A stretch of DNA of 12,396 nt from Planctomycetota bacterium (GTDB lineage Bacteria > JAJVIF01 > JAPKYR01), in NCBI GenBank assembly GCA_030673355.1, contig DAOVJF010000026.1, positions 1 through 12,396 of the forward strand, read 5' to 3'. The position numbers were made by a program, and so were the translations under genes. Positions 1 through 6,268 of this stretch are shown here, one piece after another (within the stretch, counting starts at the first letter, position 1; the number at the start of each line of letters is the position of its first letter). The notes under the pieces are model-generated. The model was not told where the DNA came from and ran no database searches. It was given only the letters and a program-made list of their open reading frames with translations.

Positions 1-373
1 AATCTCGATACTCGAAAGCATTTTACACTTTAATTTTAAACATCCGCAAACTTGACTTTACCATTGCATATCAAGGAAACCTGCCTTTTCCTCGAAGTTC
101 CGAAGTTACAAAACCTAACAAAACCCTACAAAAGCTATCATTTTGATAGTTTTTCCATTTCCAGGATACAGCCTTCACCTGATAACACCCAGTTCCGGTA
201 ATCTCCGTAACCCGCATGAATAGTGTTGTTGAAGGTTCTATTCAGGACTTTCCAGTCGCAATTTTTAGTCAATGGCATATTGGTTGCATTACCAAGGGCA
301 TAAGCCGAAGTGAGGACGAACCGCAATGGAAACCACGCAAAACACTTCAATAACATTCAAGGAGAATGGAACA
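1..373. other. Non-coding left edge, no convincing gene
   Basis: I see no supported gene here. The stretch is AT-rich in its first 150 bases and holds one clear hairpin (133-151, listed separately). The only long open frame is on the minus strand, ending at 138. It has no ribosome binding site and its start overlaps the ribosome binding region of the plus-strand lipoprotein gene. The last ~15 bases carry that gene's Shine-Dalgarno sequence (AAGGAG, 359-364). Confidence 0.5.
133..154. terminator. Short AT-rich hairpin with T-run
   Basis: An 8-bp stem (133-140 with 144-151, one G-U pair) closes a 3-base loop and runs into a T-tract (to 154) on the plus strand. The minus side also ends in a short T-run. 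It could end a transcript entering from the left of the window, or a minus-strand transcript. The stem is AT-rich and weak. Confidence 0.35.
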
Positions 374-1195
374 ATGAAAAAAGCACTAACAACAACCACA
401 TTAATTCTGGCAGTAATACTGGCAATCATGAGTTCAGGTTGTACAGGTAATATCCCGACTGTACCAGTCCCGAATCCAAATCCTCCTCCCCCGCCACAGA
501 AGTTCACAACCTACTTCTGGTGTGCCGCGGATAAGGACGCGTATGTCAACTCCACACAGGATTGGCCCCACGGCGGACTTTTCTGGGACAATGTCGGTGC
601 CGGGATGCCGAACGGCCAGCAGAGGACGTACATGCACTTCTACATGCCGATACTTCCCTCGGGCGCGGAAATCGTAGAGGCTTACATCAATGTTTACGAG
701 GATTCCCGTCAGTATCCCGGAACCGGAAGCATTCCAATAGGCCTTGCGAACGAAGATTGGGATCCTGGGACAATTATCTGGAGCATCCAGCCGAACCCAC
801 CGGGCGCCGGCAGCATAGGAGCTTCAATCAGCCCATTCAACGACGTCAACATGTGGAGGGGCTCCGGAAATGTCAAGAATACCGTACAACAGCACATTGA
901 CAATCCCACATTGAACTTCGGGTGGGTACTTTTCGAGAGCTCATATTACAACACTGTCAGATCATTCTCATCGGTCAATCATCTGTCCCGCACCTCCACC
1001 GATATGGGCCAGGCACCTCGCCTTCTTTTAAAAGTCGAGACCGACACCCAGCTTAATCTCAACAGTGTAATGGGTGCGAACCTTACACCCGACAATGAGC
1101 TCAGCCCGAGGCTTCCGGGGACCGTTCTCGTACTGGAAATGTGGTCAGGCAATACCGGATGGCCGGCGGATTGGGAGGTTGCTGTTGGTATCTAA
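374..1195 (+). CDS. Secreted lipoprotein with DNRLRE-like domain
   Basis: Predicted cell-surface lipoprotein of 273 aa. The start at 374 is chosen over an upstream in-frame ATG at 326 because AAGGAG (359-364) lies 9 bases before it and a clean signal peptide begins there: MKK, a hydrophobic stretch to about residue 19, then a slightly degenerate lipobox SSGC with Cys23 as the lipidation site. A proline-rich linker follows (about 24-40, with a run of five prolines). Residues ~42-220 resemble the DNRLRE/CBM96-type beta-sandwich domain. The segment RTYMHFYMPILPSGAEIVEA and the later LNFGWVLFES and APRLLLKVET match its usual layout of a fold-forming strand, then a 'GA.i..A.l.vY' strand, then a closing strand. 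In other proteins this domain sits in extracellular and sugar-binding contexts. The C-terminal ~50 residues are not recognised. The gene is monocistronic and faces the KamA-like genes across a shared terminator. Confidence 0.72.
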   Translation: MKKALTTTTLILAVILAIMSSGCTGNIPTVPVPNPNPPPPPQKFTTYFWCAADKDAYVNSTQDWPHGGLFWDNVGAGMPNGQQRTYMHFYMPILPSGAEIVEAYINVYEDSRQYPGTGSIPIGLANEDWDPGTIIWSIQPNPPGAGSIGASISPFNDVNMWRGSGNVKNTVQQHIDNPTLNFGWVLFESSYYNTVRSFSSVNHLSRTSTDMGQAPRLLLKVETDTQLNLNSVMGANLTPDNELSPRLPGTVLVLEMWSGNTGWPADWEVAVGI

Positions 1196-1225
1196 GTACA
1201 GTCATCCCGGTTAATTTCAAATAAA

Positions 1226-1257
1226 GCACGGGTCGCGAGACCCGTGCATCGATTTTT
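1226..1257. terminator. Terminator between convergent genes
   Basis: A perfect 9-bp GC-rich stem (1226-1234 with 1239-1247, loop GCGA) is followed on the plus strand by ATCGATTTTT. On the minus strand it is followed by TTTATTTG. It lies 30 bases after the lipoprotein stop and 47 bases beyond the stop of the convergent KamA-like gene, so it can serve both. Confidence 0.75.
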
Positions 1258-1294
1258 GTTATAAAGCCAGGTACAGGGAACCGGCAGCTTTTTC

Positions 1295-2533
1295 TTATAC
1301 CGATCCGGAACCAAGTATCGCGTCGGGACAGGTCTCCAGGGTGAAACTCTCACCATCCGGCATCCAGTCATCCCACCATACCGCGCTGTCCTTTCTCGGT
1401 AACTTGAAGAACTGGCCGTAAAACTTCGGGTCTTTCGACTGGTGATATTTGAAATAAATGTGTTTGTCATCATAACCAAGAATTTCAATTTTGCCGGACG
1501 CATGGCTGCCGGTGAGACGCGCACGTTTGCCAAGTCCTGAGATCTGGCTTTTCGCTTTTTCGAAGATATCGCAGCTTCTGATTATCGGAGTCATGAAATG
1601 AGCGTTCCCGCGTGTAGGACGGCACTGGAAGACATAATATGGGGGAACGCCGACCTGTGCCAGCTTCGAAAATAACTTCGCCATTGTGTCCGGGTCGTCA
1701 TTTATTCCCACAAGAACAGGAGTCTGGTTAATCAGGATCGCTCCGCGCTTCTGAAGCCTGGAAATCGCTTCTATGGAGACATCGGTGATTTCCCTGGGAT
1801 GGTTGAAATGGGTCACGATATAGAACCGGGCTTCCGGTCTGGAGTATTTTTCAATGAGTTCCAGGAGACTGGGGTCATCGAGCACCCTGTACGGGTTGAA
1901 CGCAAGAATTTTGCTTGCCAGCCTTATAATACCGATATGGGGGAAGGTTCGAAGGCGTTCGATTATAGCCGTCAGTTTCCTGGTCGAAAGCATTAAAGCA
2001 TCGCCACCGGTCAAAAGCACGTTAGTGATCTCCGGATGGGAGGAGATATAATCAAAAGCAGGTTCGAGGTCGGGCTGGATTTCCGTGTTGTCACCCATAA
2101 AAATTCGTTTTCTGAAACAAAACCTGCACATTGAGCCGCAGACACGGCTTACGAGAATTAATGCGGTTCGAGTGTATTTATGCTCGCAACTCGGCGCTAC
2201 AGTGATCTTGGCCTCATGACTGGCATCGAGGATGCTGTCCGGGTCCTCAATTTCCTCGGATGAAGGAATAATCAGCCTTTTAATCGGATCATCGGGGTCA
2301 TTCCAGTCGATCAGCGAGAGATAGTAACTGTTAGCCCTGAAACCGAAGAAACCAGTGACCTTCTTCAGCCTTTCCCGTTCCTCATCCGAAAGCTGGGGAA
2401 TCTGATCTAAATTCGTTATATATTTAATATGGCGTTTTTCATCGATGTCATGCAACCAGTCCGGGTCAAAAAGTTTCTTGCTCTCCAGGGACAGCTTTTC
2501 CATAGGGTCCTGGTTGTCAGTCTTTTTCTCCAT
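1295..2533 (-). CDS. KamA-family radical SAM aminomutase, paralogue 1
   Basis: Radical SAM, PLP-dependent protein of the lysine 2,3-aminomutase family, 412 aa. The start is ATG at 2533, with GGAGG (2542-2546) 8 bases upstream; a longer TTG-started frame would place this Shine-Dalgarno inside the gene. The radical SAM cluster motif CX3CX2C is CGSMCRFC (Cys132, 136, 139), followed by LLTGGD (about 173-178). GSHASGK ends at Lys348, which aligns with the PLP lysine of lysine 2,3-aminomutase. The two aspartates that hold the substrate's side-chain amino group in the clostridial enzyme are not conserved: the first aligns with Arg305 in FQCRPTRG, the second with Thr/Gly just before GSHASGK. The C-terminus has one cysteine (Cys402) rather than the CxCxxC zinc cluster. 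The substrate is therefore probably not lysine; an acidic amino acid is possible. The protein is colinear with the upstream neighbour (2659-3897), and a terminator separates the two. No beta-lysine acetyltransferase gene is nearby. Confidence 0.88.
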   Translation of the reverse strand: MEKKTDNQDPMEKLSLESKKLFDPDWLHDIDEKRHIKYITNLDQIPQLSDEERERLKKVTGFFGFRANSYYLSLIDWNDPDDPIKRLIIPSSEEIEDPDSILDASHEAKITVAPSCEHKYTRTALILVSRVCGSMCRFCFRKRIFMGDNTEIQPDLEPAFDYISSHPEITNVLLTGGDALMLSTRKLTAIIERLRTFPHIGIIRLASKILAFNPYRVLDDPSLLELIEKYSRPEARFYIVTHFNHPREITDVSIEAISRLQKRGAILINQTPVLVGINDDPDTMAKLFSKLAQVGVPPYYVFQCRPTRGNAHFMTPIIRSCDIFEKAKSQISGLGKRARLTGSHASGKIEILGYDDKHIYFKYHQSKDPKFYGQFFKLPRKDSAVWWDDWMPDGESFTLETCPDAILGSGSV

Positions 2534-2601
2534 TATAGAAACCTCCAAATTAGTTTCGTGATTGAACGGTTAAAGCATGTTAATCCATAAGTAAGACAAT
2601 T

Positions 2602-2628
2602 AAAAAATCCCGGATAAATTGACCGGGA
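2602..2628 (-). terminator. Terminator between the two KamA-like genes
   Basis: TCCCGG (2608-2613) pairs with CCGGGA (2623-2628) around a 9-base loop. Read on the minus strand, six T's follow immediately. It lies 31 bases after the stop of the upstream paralogue and ~70 bases before the start of the downstream one. The second gene therefore probably has its own promoter or depends on read-through. Confidence 0.72.
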
Positions 2629-2658
2629 CAAGGCATTTTTAGCGAATTGGAGTATTTT

Positions 2659-3897
2659 TTACATGGTTCCGGAACCAAGTTCAACATCCGGACAAGTATC
2701 GAGTGTGAACGACTCACCGTTCGGCATCCAGTCGTCCCACCAGGTGGCGTCGTCTTTCCTCGGCAATTTGAAGAACTGCCCGGTATAGTCCAAAACCTTC
2801 GATTCATGGTACCTGAAATACATAAATGAGTCGTCGTAGCCGAGAATCTCGATTTTACCGCTGGCGTGACTGCCCACATATCTGAGCCTTTTGGCAATAC
2901 CGGATACCTTTCGCTTGGCTCGCTCAAATACATCGATGCAACGTTTCACAGGCACCTTGAAATGTGCATTTCCACGGGTCGGACGACATTGGAAAATGTA
3001 ATATGGTGGCACTCCGACCTCCTGCAGGCGGTTAAACAGGTCAGATAGCGTATCTGGATCGTCGTTGACCCCAGCCAGGATGGGAGTCTGATTTATCAGG
3101 AGGAGGCCCCTTCTTAAAAGCATATTAATTGCTTTGAGAGTGACATTTGAAATTTCATTTATATGATTGAAATGGGTTGTAATGTATATTCTCGCGTTCA
3201 TATGAGAATTTTCTTCAAGTACATCCAGAAGCTCAGGATCATCGAGAAATCTGTACGGAGTGAAAGCCAGCAGCTTGGTTCCGAATCGAATACTCCTGAT
3301 ATGGGGGATGTTTCTCATGCGTTGGAGCACTCTCTTAATTTTGCCGGTCGAGAGCATGAACACGTCACCACCGGTGAGAAGCACATTATTAATCTCCTTG
3401 TGATTTTGGATATATTCGACAGCCTGATCGATGTTTGGAGAAATTTCTTCGTTGTGACGCATAAAAATCCGCTTACGGAAACAGAAACGGCACAACCCCC
3501 CACAAATCTTGCTGATAAGGATTAATGCCGTGGCTTCGTACTTATGCTCGCAGCCTGGTGCGACAGTTATCGTGGCTTCATGACTGGCATCAAGCTCACT
3601 GTCAATATCCTCCAATTCAACCGGATCGGGGATAACAATCTTACGAATCGGGTCATCAGGATCGTCCCAGTCGATGAGTGACAGGTAATAACTATTGGTC
3701 CTGAATCTAAATACCGCTGAAACTTGCTCAAGACGTTCATGTTCCTCATCATTGAGCTGCGGTATCTGCTTGACATCGGTTATATACCTTAAATTACGCT
3801 TCCTGCCGACCTGCAACTGCCAGTCAGGCATATAGCCATGCTTAGAGGCCTTTATTCTTTGGTCAGCAAGTTTCTCAGAAGGATACTTGATCGCCAA
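2659..3897 (-). CDS. KamA-family radical SAM aminomutase, paralogue 2
   Basis: Second KamA-family protein, also 412 aa. I place the start at the TTG at 3897: AAAGGAG lies 8 bases upstream, whereas the GTG at 3906 overlaps that Shine-Dalgarno. With this start every key residue has the same number as in paralogue 1: cluster cysteines 132, 136, 139 in CGGLCRFC, then LLTGGD, Arg305 in FQCRPTRG, Lys348 in GSHASGK, and Cys402. The two align without gaps and look roughly 60% identical by eye, higher in the core, so this is an old tandem duplication with both copies kept. As in paralogue 1, the lysine-binding aspartates of lysine 2,3-aminomutase are missing (Arg and Val/Gly instead), so a different amino-acid substrate is likely. 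The divergence is mainly in the N-terminal 35 residues and in the helices after the cluster. Both may act on related substrates, or as one pair. Confidence 0.87.
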   Translation of the reverse strand: MAIKYPSEKLADQRIKASKHGYMPDWQLQVGRKRNLRYITDVKQIPQLNDEEHERLEQVSAVFRFRTNSYYLSLIDWDDPDDPIRKIVIPDPVELEDIDSELDASHEATITVAPGCEHKYEATALILISKICGGLCRFCFRKRIFMRHNEEISPNIDQAVEYIQNHKEINNVLLTGGDVFMLSTGKIKRVLQRMRNIPHIRSIRFGTKLLAFTPYRFLDDPELLDVLEENSHMNARIYITTHFNHINEISNVTLKAINMLLRRGLLLINQTPILAGVNDDPDTLSDLFNRLQEVGVPPYYIFQCRPTRGNAHFKVPVKRCIDVFERAKRKVSGIAKRLRYVGSHASGKIEILGYDDSFMYFRYHESKVLDYTGQFFKLPRKDDATWWDDWMPNGESFTLDTCPDVELGSGTM

Positions 3898-4280
3898 GGC
3901 TCTCACTCCTTTCGTTAGTTACCAATTCTGAATATGTAGGGCTTACTCAATCCGCGAAAAGTACATTTCAAAGCGAATAAATCACGCCAGTAAAACAAAA
4001 ACATTAAAGAATCACATAAATCGACTGCCCTTTCCATAAAGAAGCCGCAGAAGCCGGAAGAGATACCCAAATATTAAAACCAAAAAAAACAGGTATTATA
4101 TCCTTTATTAAGTTTAACACATTTTTAAGACCCGCGACAAGTGTCCCGGGTTGCGTCAGATACCGGAAATGCGCATCGAATTTGAAAAAATTCACTTATT
4201 TGGCCCATGCTCAAGCATTATAAGCCCGTTAAAAAAAATCCCCGATCAGGGGATTTTGATTCAAATCATGCTGGTTTTTA
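3898..4280. other. Intergenic stretch with near-palindrome
   Basis: No supported gene lies here. The strand just upstream of 3898 holds the Shine-Dalgarno of the TTG-started KamA-like gene. An AT-rich tract covers about 3960-4130. A 22-bp near-palindrome lies at 4130-4151: ACCCG and CGGGT as outer arms, GAC and GTC inside, a single C-C mismatch, and no T-run on either side, so it is more like an operator or hairpin than a terminator. The ferredoxin terminator occupies 4231-4257. A 63-codon minus frame (4004-4195) has no ribosome binding site and no recognisable fold. Confidence 0.5.
4231..4257 (-). terminator. Ferredoxin gene terminator
   Basis: AAAATCCCC (4235-4243) pairs perfectly with GGGGATTTT (4249-4257) around a 5-base loop. 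On the minus strand it runs into eight T's (4231-4238 read in reverse). It begins 24 bases after the ferredoxin stop codon. Confidence 0.85.
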
Positions 4281-4511
4281 TCAACCATCGTCGCCGATAG
4301 CTTCGACCGGGCAGGATTCGATTGCTTCCTTTACAAGTTCTTCCTCGTCCGCGTTTTCCGGTTGCTTATTAACAAAAGCATGGCCCTCATCTTCGTTGTG
4401 TCCGAAGTTATCGGGAGCGGTTTGCCTGCAGACGTCGCAGTCGATGCAATTCTCGTCAATGTAGAATTTCCCTTCTACATTATCCTGTAATCTTGTTTCT
4501 TTGTCGGCCAT
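4281..4511 (-). CDS. Small single-cluster [4Fe-4S] ferredoxin
   Basis: A 76-residue soluble ferredoxin, an electron carrier. Cysteines 22, 25 and 28 (CIDCDVC) plus Cys67 in the ESCPVEAI segment give the usual ligands for one [4Fe-4S] cluster. There is no second motif, so this is the 'Fd I' single-cluster type in which the other cluster site is lost. The protein is strongly acidic, as is usual. The start is supported by AAGGAGGG 8 bases upstream. A good promoter (4577-4605) and terminator (4231-4257) make it a single-gene transcript. It lies on the same strand as, and upstream of, two radical SAM genes, which need a low-potential reductant. That it serves them is inference only, as such ferredoxins have many partners. 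Confidence 0.93.
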   Translation of the reverse strand: MADKETRLQDNVEGKFYIDENCIDCDVCRQTAPDNFGHNEDEGHAFVNKQPENADEEELVKEAIESCPVEAIGDDG

Positions 4512-4576
4512 TCGAAAGGCCCTCCTTCATTTGATTGAGGAGATTTCGGTGAGTCCGGTCCCACCGAGCGTAGGGG

Positions 4577-4605
4577 ATTTTATCATCAAGTAAATGAACT
4601 GGCAA
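4577..4605 (-). promoter_or_regulatory. Sigma-70-like promoter of ferredoxin gene
   Basis: On the minus strand, TTGCCA (4600-4605) is separated by exactly 17 bases from TAAAAT (4577-4582). Each hexamer matches 5 of 6 consensus positions. The predicted transcript would begin near 4570, giving a leader of about 60 bases. Confidence 0.65.
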
Positions 4606-4737
4606 CCGGTTAGTGAAATTAAAATCAAGAAAAATCCAAACCGGGTATGGCTAACCATGGACTAAATTAGAGAATTAAATATGATAATGGCCAATGACAA
4701 AATCCTTTTTTAATCTCATAGACCGCAATCCGAGTCC

Positions 4738-4766
4738 TTGACGAAACCGGGTACTCATGCGATAAT
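4738..4766 (+). promoter_or_regulatory. Strong promoter of pseudopilin gene
   Basis: TTGACG (4738-4743), a 17-base spacer, then GATAAT (4761-4766) preceded by TGC, which gives an extended -10. Both hexamers match 5 of 6. Transcription would begin near 4773, giving a leader of about 166 bases. A weaker second candidate is the extended -10 TGTTATACT ending at 4806, whose -35 is poor. Confidence 0.65.
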
Positions 4767-4772
4767 TAGCTT

Positions 4773-4938
4773 GCGGATTCCCAGTCTGCTCAGGTTGTGT
4801 TATACTTCCGATTCCCAATCCCGAGCAAAAATAAAAGCAGTCCGCCGCGCGGGTGCGGCATGAACCAAAGCCGTCCCATTAGCAATCATAAGTAATATAA
4901 AGGCCGATTTTTTAGTATGCGGCCAGGGAGAGAACCTA
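4773..4938 (+). promoter_or_regulatory. Long untranslated leader of pseudopilin gene
   Basis: If the promoter at 4738-4766 is right, this is a 166-base leader. It contains GATTCCCA twice (4776-4783, 4810-4817), a GC-rich patch around 4847-4860, and a small hairpin (GGCCG 4902-4906 with CGGCC 4920-4924). The hairpin ends directly against the ribosome binding site GGGAGAG. It does not match any riboswitch I know, including the c-di-GMP types that control some pilin genes. The regulatory role is inferred from length and position only. Confidence 0.3.
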
Positions 4939-5925
4939 ATGAAGCTTCAAAAAGGATTTACACTTGTGGAACTCCTGGTAGTCATAACCATCATAGGGAT
5001 ACTGGCTGCCATAGCACTTCCGAACTATACAAAGGTGCGGATCAAAGGTCGTGAGACTGAAGTCAAGGCCAACCTCCACAAGATCCAGGAAGCCATTGAA
5101 AGGTATCACCTGGATGAAGGTGAATATCCTGCATACCTTCTTGGCGGAAATGAGAATTCATGGCCGATATACTTTGGCAGGAACGAAGGTGATCCAAATG
5201 TTTTTAACCTGGTCACTGAGGAGCCATTATTTTTTGACCCACTCATTGAATATAATTACATTGATTCTTACCCGGAGAATCCGTTCGTAGATCCTCAGAG
5301 CGCTGGAATTTACATGGAATTCAGCGGAGGCGACATGACAATTCCCGCATCCGGCGACCCCCGATTCGGCATCAAGGGAAACCTGATGCCCAACTCGGTC
5401 GACGATCCACTCTGGTTCAATGTTGCCCCGGGAATACCCGTTGAGACTATTAACCAGGCGGGTACGCAAATTGTAAACTTTGGCGCTTATGGTGGACACA
5501 GGACCCCTTCAGGCGACGCGGACAGGTACATCATCCAGGGGAGCTTCTTCTACCGGGCCGAAGGTGATATCGACTGGACCACACCACCGGGCAGCAGCCC
5601 TACCCGCTACGATTTCCGTTACCAGAGCTTCGAGCGTTATATCCTGGGGGGATTCGGCCACGATACCACGAAGGGCCTTGATGTAATCAGGCTCGTAGGT
5701 ATTGGTTTCTACCGTCACCAGCCCGACACCAATTTCCAGTGGGATATTCCGCTTCTCCTTCCCGAGGTCTTTGGCGGCGGCAACGGCGGGGAGTTTGAGA
5801 ATATGCCCTACTACCCGTACGAACCAAGCGAGCATGGGGTTGAGTTCTATTACGGAGCGCCGGATGGATACGAGGACGGTGTTGTAATAGTCCTCACAGA
5901 CAGCGGTAAAAACCTGAACTTCTAA
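4939..5925 (+). CDS. Long pseudopilin-like protein with prepilin leader
   Basis: A 328-residue protein with a class III signal: MKLQKG^FTLVELLVV, with cleavage after Gly6, Phe7 as the first mature residue and the conserved Glu at mature position 5 (residue 11). The hydrophobic helix covers about 7-28. The following helix (about 29-58) and the YIDSYPENPF stretch resemble GspG/PulG-type pseudopilins of type II secretion and related type IV pili. The remaining ~220 residues are much longer than in a GspG major pseudopilin (~140 aa) and are rich in Gly, Pro, Tyr and Phe. I do not recognise this part as a domain. No other secretion or pilus genes are adjacent, so it may be a stand-alone 'prepilin-type' surface protein of the kind found in many copies in some uncultured phyla. 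A ribosome binding site (GGGAGAG) precedes the ATG. Confidence 0.82.
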   Translation: MKLQKGFTLVELLVVITIIGILAAIALPNYTKVRIKGRETEVKANLHKIQEAIERYHLDEGEYPAYLLGGNENSWPIYFGRNEGDPNVFNLVTEEPLFFDPLIEYNYIDSYPENPFVDPQSAGIYMEFSGGDMTIPASGDPRFGIKGNLMPNSVDDPLWFNVAPGIPVETINQAGTQIVNFGAYGGHRTPSGDADRYIIQGSFFYRAEGDIDWTTPPGSSPTRYDFRYQSFERYILGGFGHDTTKGLDVIRLVGIGFYRHQPDTNFQWDIPLLLPEVFGGGNGGEFENMPYYPYEPSEHGVEFYYGAPDGYEDGVVIVLTDSGKNLNF

Positions 5926-6128
5926 ATTTGTCCGGGCGGGTTTTAAAAACTTGGAAAGCCCCGGCTCAATTTATCGAGCTTTAAGCCATACATTTATTCG
6001 GTAATCCAACCAATCCTGCAAGCGATCAAAGGTATAATCCGCGATTAAATAAAAATAATTGGCAAAGATTCGATTTCGCGTATGAAACAAAGCTCAAACG
6101 CATCTAATTTGGTAGTCATAATTGCTTC
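5926..6128. other. Intergenic, no gene seen
   Basis: The first part of the gap between the convergent pseudopilin and DUF169 genes. I see no coding frame and no strong terminator directly after the pseudopilin stop, only a weak GCTC/GAGC hairpin near 5963-5978. CATAAT at 6117-6122 could be a -10 for the RNA candidate that follows, but its -35 is poor. Confidence 0.45.
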
Positions 6129-6137
6129 TGAAAGTAC

Positions 6138-6197
6138 CGGGATGGGAAAGTAAATCGTTCCCGGTCGGGAACGCGAAATAAATACCCCCTCCCATCC
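6138..6197 (+). ncRNA. Candidate structured RNA (nested hairpins)
   Basis: Two perfect stems are nested. The outer is 8 bp (6140-6147 with 6190-6197). The inner is 7 bp (6156-6162 with 6167-6173) and closes a GGTC loop. Four bases after the outer stem a strong intrinsic terminator begins (6202-6232). The pseudopilin stop is ~275 bases upstream, so the terminator is more naturally the end of a short separate transcript or of a structured 3' UTR. I do not recognise a known RNA family; it lacks the SRP RNA apical GGAAGC-type core. The strand is chosen because only the plus strand has the T-run. Confidence 0.35.
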
Positions 6198-6201
6198 TCA
6201 G

Positions 6202-6232
6202 AACGCCCGCTTTAATTAGTGGGCGTTATTTT
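6202..6232 (+). terminator. Strong intrinsic terminator
   Basis: A 10-bp stem with one G-U pair (6202-6211 with 6218-6227) and a 6-base loop is followed by ATTTTTA. On the minus strand it lacks a T-run, so it mainly acts on the plus strand, for the RNA candidate or the distant pseudopilin gene. Confidence 0.8.
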
Positions 6233-6268
6233 TATACCGACCATCGTGCCGGGGTTGGACCATTTTTC

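Noticed and set aside
138..356. A 72-codon minus-strand frame ending exactly at a hairpin (133-151), with Cys, Trp and Tyr near its end
   Set aside because: No Shine-Dalgarno, and the frame begins inside the ribosome-binding region of the plus-strand lipoprotein gene. It matches nothing I know. The hairpin at its stop is suggestive, so it could be a gene remnant, but I cannot support it.
326..373. Upstream in-frame start for the lipoprotein (16 extra residues)
   Set aside because: The extra residues would put a polar stretch before the signal peptide, while AAGGAG sits correctly before the ATG at 374.
2534..2548. TTG start for KamA-like paralogue 1
   Set aside because: The first codons are the Shine-Dalgarno GGAGG itself; the ATG at 2533 is the real start.
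3898..3906. GTG start for KamA-like paralogue 2
   Set aside because: It overlaps the last base of the AAAGGAG Shine-Dalgarno, so the ribosome could not use it; TTG at 3897 is spaced correctly and gives equal length to the paralogue.
4004..4195. A 63-codon hydrophobic minus-strand frame
   Set aside because: No ribosome binding site, no known motif, and it spans an AT-rich intergenic tract and a near-palindrome.
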